Shown piece after piece: positions 62,585-64,000 of a stretch of DNA of 64,000 nt. A program made the position numbers and the translations under genes. The stretch's first letter is position 1. Each line of letters opens with the position of its first letter. This DNA is from Hymenobacter montanus (GTDB lineage: Bacteria; Bacteroidota; Bacteroidia; Cytophagales; Hymenobacteraceae): positions 124,001-188,000 of the forward strand of contig NZ_JACXAD010000008.1 of NCBI RefSeq assembly GCF_014699115.1. Reading direction: 5' to 3'. The notes under the pieces were generated by a model. It was given only the letters and a program-made list of their open reading frames with translations, had not been told where the DNA came from and ran no database searches.

Positions 62585-63105
62585 CTCACTGGCTCGGGCG
62601 ACGTAAAACCTGGTGGGTAGGTGACCCGAGGCCAAGAGCAGGTCGGCTGGCCCGCGGGGGTCGGTGCTGGTGGTGAGCCGGACGCGCCCTACCGCATTTA
62701 AGGCCGTCACGGGCACCAAGGGAGCGGCTCCGACTTAACTGCCCCTGCTGGGTCCTGTGAGCTACTGGTTTCGGGAAGGGGCTACCCCCAGCCGGTTTGG
62801 CTGGCGAGGGCGCGCATCAGCGAGTAGGTGGCCGGGCCGGTGAGGTCTGCCGGGCGCAGCCGGTAACAGAGAACCCGCGTCGGAGCATTCGACAGTTCCG
62901 GCGCGGTACACTCGTAGTGAACCGCCCGGGTGTTGGGCCCCTGGGCAGGCACCGGGCCGATACGGCAGAGAATGCGGCCGTCCAGGCTGTGCTCCATCGC
63001 GAAGAAAGCGCTGTTTCGCTCGCTAGCCATCGTCCATCGACATCGGGTGCTACAGACCTGGCGCCCTGCTGTAAATGCCGTCAGAGCAACAGGTAGTAGG
63101 GTGGC
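62585..63105 (-). pseudogene. decayed copy of the T9SS protein C-terminus
   Basis: The DNA matches the 3' part of the BNR gene (about 59575-60095) in the same order: AGCCGGACGCGCCC, CGGGCACCAAGGGAGC, CGAAGAAAGCGCTGTTT and ACCGCCCGGGTGTTG are shared. Stops and frameshifts remove the sorting domain end. It is a tandem duplication or recombination remnant on the same strand. Confidence 0.8.
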
Positions 63106-63456
63106 TGTATTGCTGCTCCGGCCCAGCTGTTGGGTGCAAGCGTAGTACTTGGAGCTATAGCCGGCCGGCCCATCCGGGCCGATGGATAGAGTGGTAGTGC
63201 CAACTATCAGGGGCGAAGCAGGGGCGTATTTGACCCGCACCCGAGTAGCACAGCCCGCTTTACTGGCCAGCATTTTCAACTTCGTGGCTTCGTTCTTGAA
63301 TAGATAGATGGTAGCTGGGCTACACCCACTGACCCGGGCAATGGTGCGCATGCCCATCATCTCGAAGCCTTGCTCATTGAACAGGCTCTGGGTCGCTACC
63401 AGGATAGCCTGACGCCACTCGTTTTTCCCGCGCTCTTCGCGTTCTGTGATCCCCAC
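62782..63456 (-). pseudogene. chimera of TetR DNA-binding domain and decayed T9SS tail
   Basis: A 224-codon open frame starting with GTG at 63456. Residues about 12-62 (WRQAILVATQSLFNEQGFEM; MRTIARVSGCSPATIYLFKN) are a complete TetR-type HTH. From about residue 75 the sequence changes to the worn fibronectin-like segment of the T9SS protein copy (LPVALTAFTAGRQVCSTRCR). The TetR ligand-binding domain is missing. A -7 box lies upstream, so a short DNA-binding protein might still be made. Most likely a product of recombination, hence listed as pseudogene. Confidence 0.7.
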
Positions 63457-64000
63457 CTGCTTTCGTTAATTGGCTACTTTGGTTATTGGCCTAACAGTAC
63501 AAACATAGGGAATAATGTTCACAAAACGACTTTCATTTGACTGTACGTTCTTGGCAATACTATTCTGACATGACATCAGTCTCTTATTTGAATACAGCTG
63601 CTTCGCCAGCCGACACAATCAGCTAGCAGCCCAACCCAACCAGGGCCGGAACTTTCTGGGCGTCAGGCAAAGAATCAGAGTCAACAATAGCCTTATTTCC
63701 CCGGCGCAGTGCCCCTAGCTTGGGATCCACAGTGCCCAAGAACGGGCTTGGTGAGCCGGCCCTTGCTGCGCATCACGCCCGCCGTCAACTCACGCCGTAA
63801 CTCGGGATCAGGCTGCCGTTCATCAGCCCGCTGCAAGACGAACACTAAGTTCAGGGCACGGCTGAGCCTTCCAGTATGCATCGCCTTGCCGCCGCTTGCC
63901 CGGGCCCGAGGTTGGAGCCGCCCCGCGCAAAAAATCAAACGCTTGCAGCACAGTCACGCGGGAGCCCTCCAGCATGGTCGAATCCCCGGATGCCCTGACC
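63457..64000. other. right end of window, no recognised gene
   Basis: Apart from the promoter box below, no gene is recognised. A frame on the minus strand at 63693-63938 reads NLVFVLQRADERQPDPELRR and may be a worn transposase, but the evidence is weak. Confidence 0.35.
63500..63507 (-). promoter_or_regulatory. -7 box upstream of the TetR-like chimera
   Basis: On the minus strand this reads TATGTTTG, an exact TAnnTTTG match, 44 bases before the GTG start at 63456. The surroundings are AT-rich. Confidence 0.5.

Noticed and set aside
1..64000. CRISPR array or tRNA/rRNA genes
   Set aside because: No regularly spaced direct repeats and no cloverleaf with CCA-type acceptor or conserved T-loop were noticed on either strand.

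Overview
The window looks like a chromosomal segment of a GC-rich gliding-lineage Bacteroidota, most probably Hymenobacter or a close relative in the Cytophagales. The evidence is gliding genes gldF, gldG and gldC, a large exported protein with a type IX secretion (T9SS) C-terminal sorting domain, Bacteroidota-type promoters (TAnnTTTG boxes), and families typical of the phylum (DUF3078, AddB-like nuclease). I saw no tRNA, rRNA or CRISPR array; one small SRP RNA gene is present.

Layout. 1-3137: an AT-richer three-gene cassette (DUF262 protein cut by the window edge, DUF3696 AAA ATPase, unknown protein) directly upstream of gldF; it resembles a defence cassette. 3144-5599: gldFG. 5600-9058: accessory stretch with a manganese catalase, a chloramphenicol-acetyltransferase-like gene and a decayed IS1182-type element. 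9097-19496: core genes dnaN, gldC, an exported Spy-like protein, dcd, an exported membrane-anchored protein, hemL, a TPR/periplasmic-binding protein, a DUF1361 protein, and a 7TM protein/histidine kinase/LuxR regulator operon. 19592-20050: a small Cys-tailed protein.

20433-29521 is the most unusual part: five co-directional genes for a glycine-zipper protein, a coiled-coil CxxC protein, an acidic-repeat coiled-coil protein, a 1724-residue subtilase-plus-GH19 fusion and a double M15/VanY-like peptidase. Together they suggest an uncharacterised secreted wall-lytic or particle-like system. 29582-37567 returns to housekeeping: an amidotransferase, guaA, SRP RNA, a transaldolase-like aldolase, an FtsE-like ATPase, a GT2 glycosyltransferase, a DegT aminotransferase and a Gfo/Idh oxidoreductase.

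37595-53646 is a mosaic of small exported, immunity-like and broken genes around a 1057-residue AddB-like nuclease that carries an in-frame palindromic repeat. It includes a decayed SUKH gene, a split duplicate of a nucleoside deaminase bracketing an inserted block, and a frameshifted nucleoside hydrolase. 53892-59451 holds a CLC channel, a BaiN-like flavoprotein, palindromic repeats, a small membrane protein and a putative DisA_N-type nucleotide cyclase. 59551-63456 carries the T9SS-sorted beta-propeller protein and, next to it, a decayed copy of its C-terminus fused to a TetR DNA-binding region.

Several families of imperfect palindromes occur between genes. One abuts the promoters of guaA and the SRP RNA and the start of gldC; another sits both inside the nuclease gene and downstream of the flavoprotein gene. 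All functions are inferred from sequence reading alone; no database search was run.
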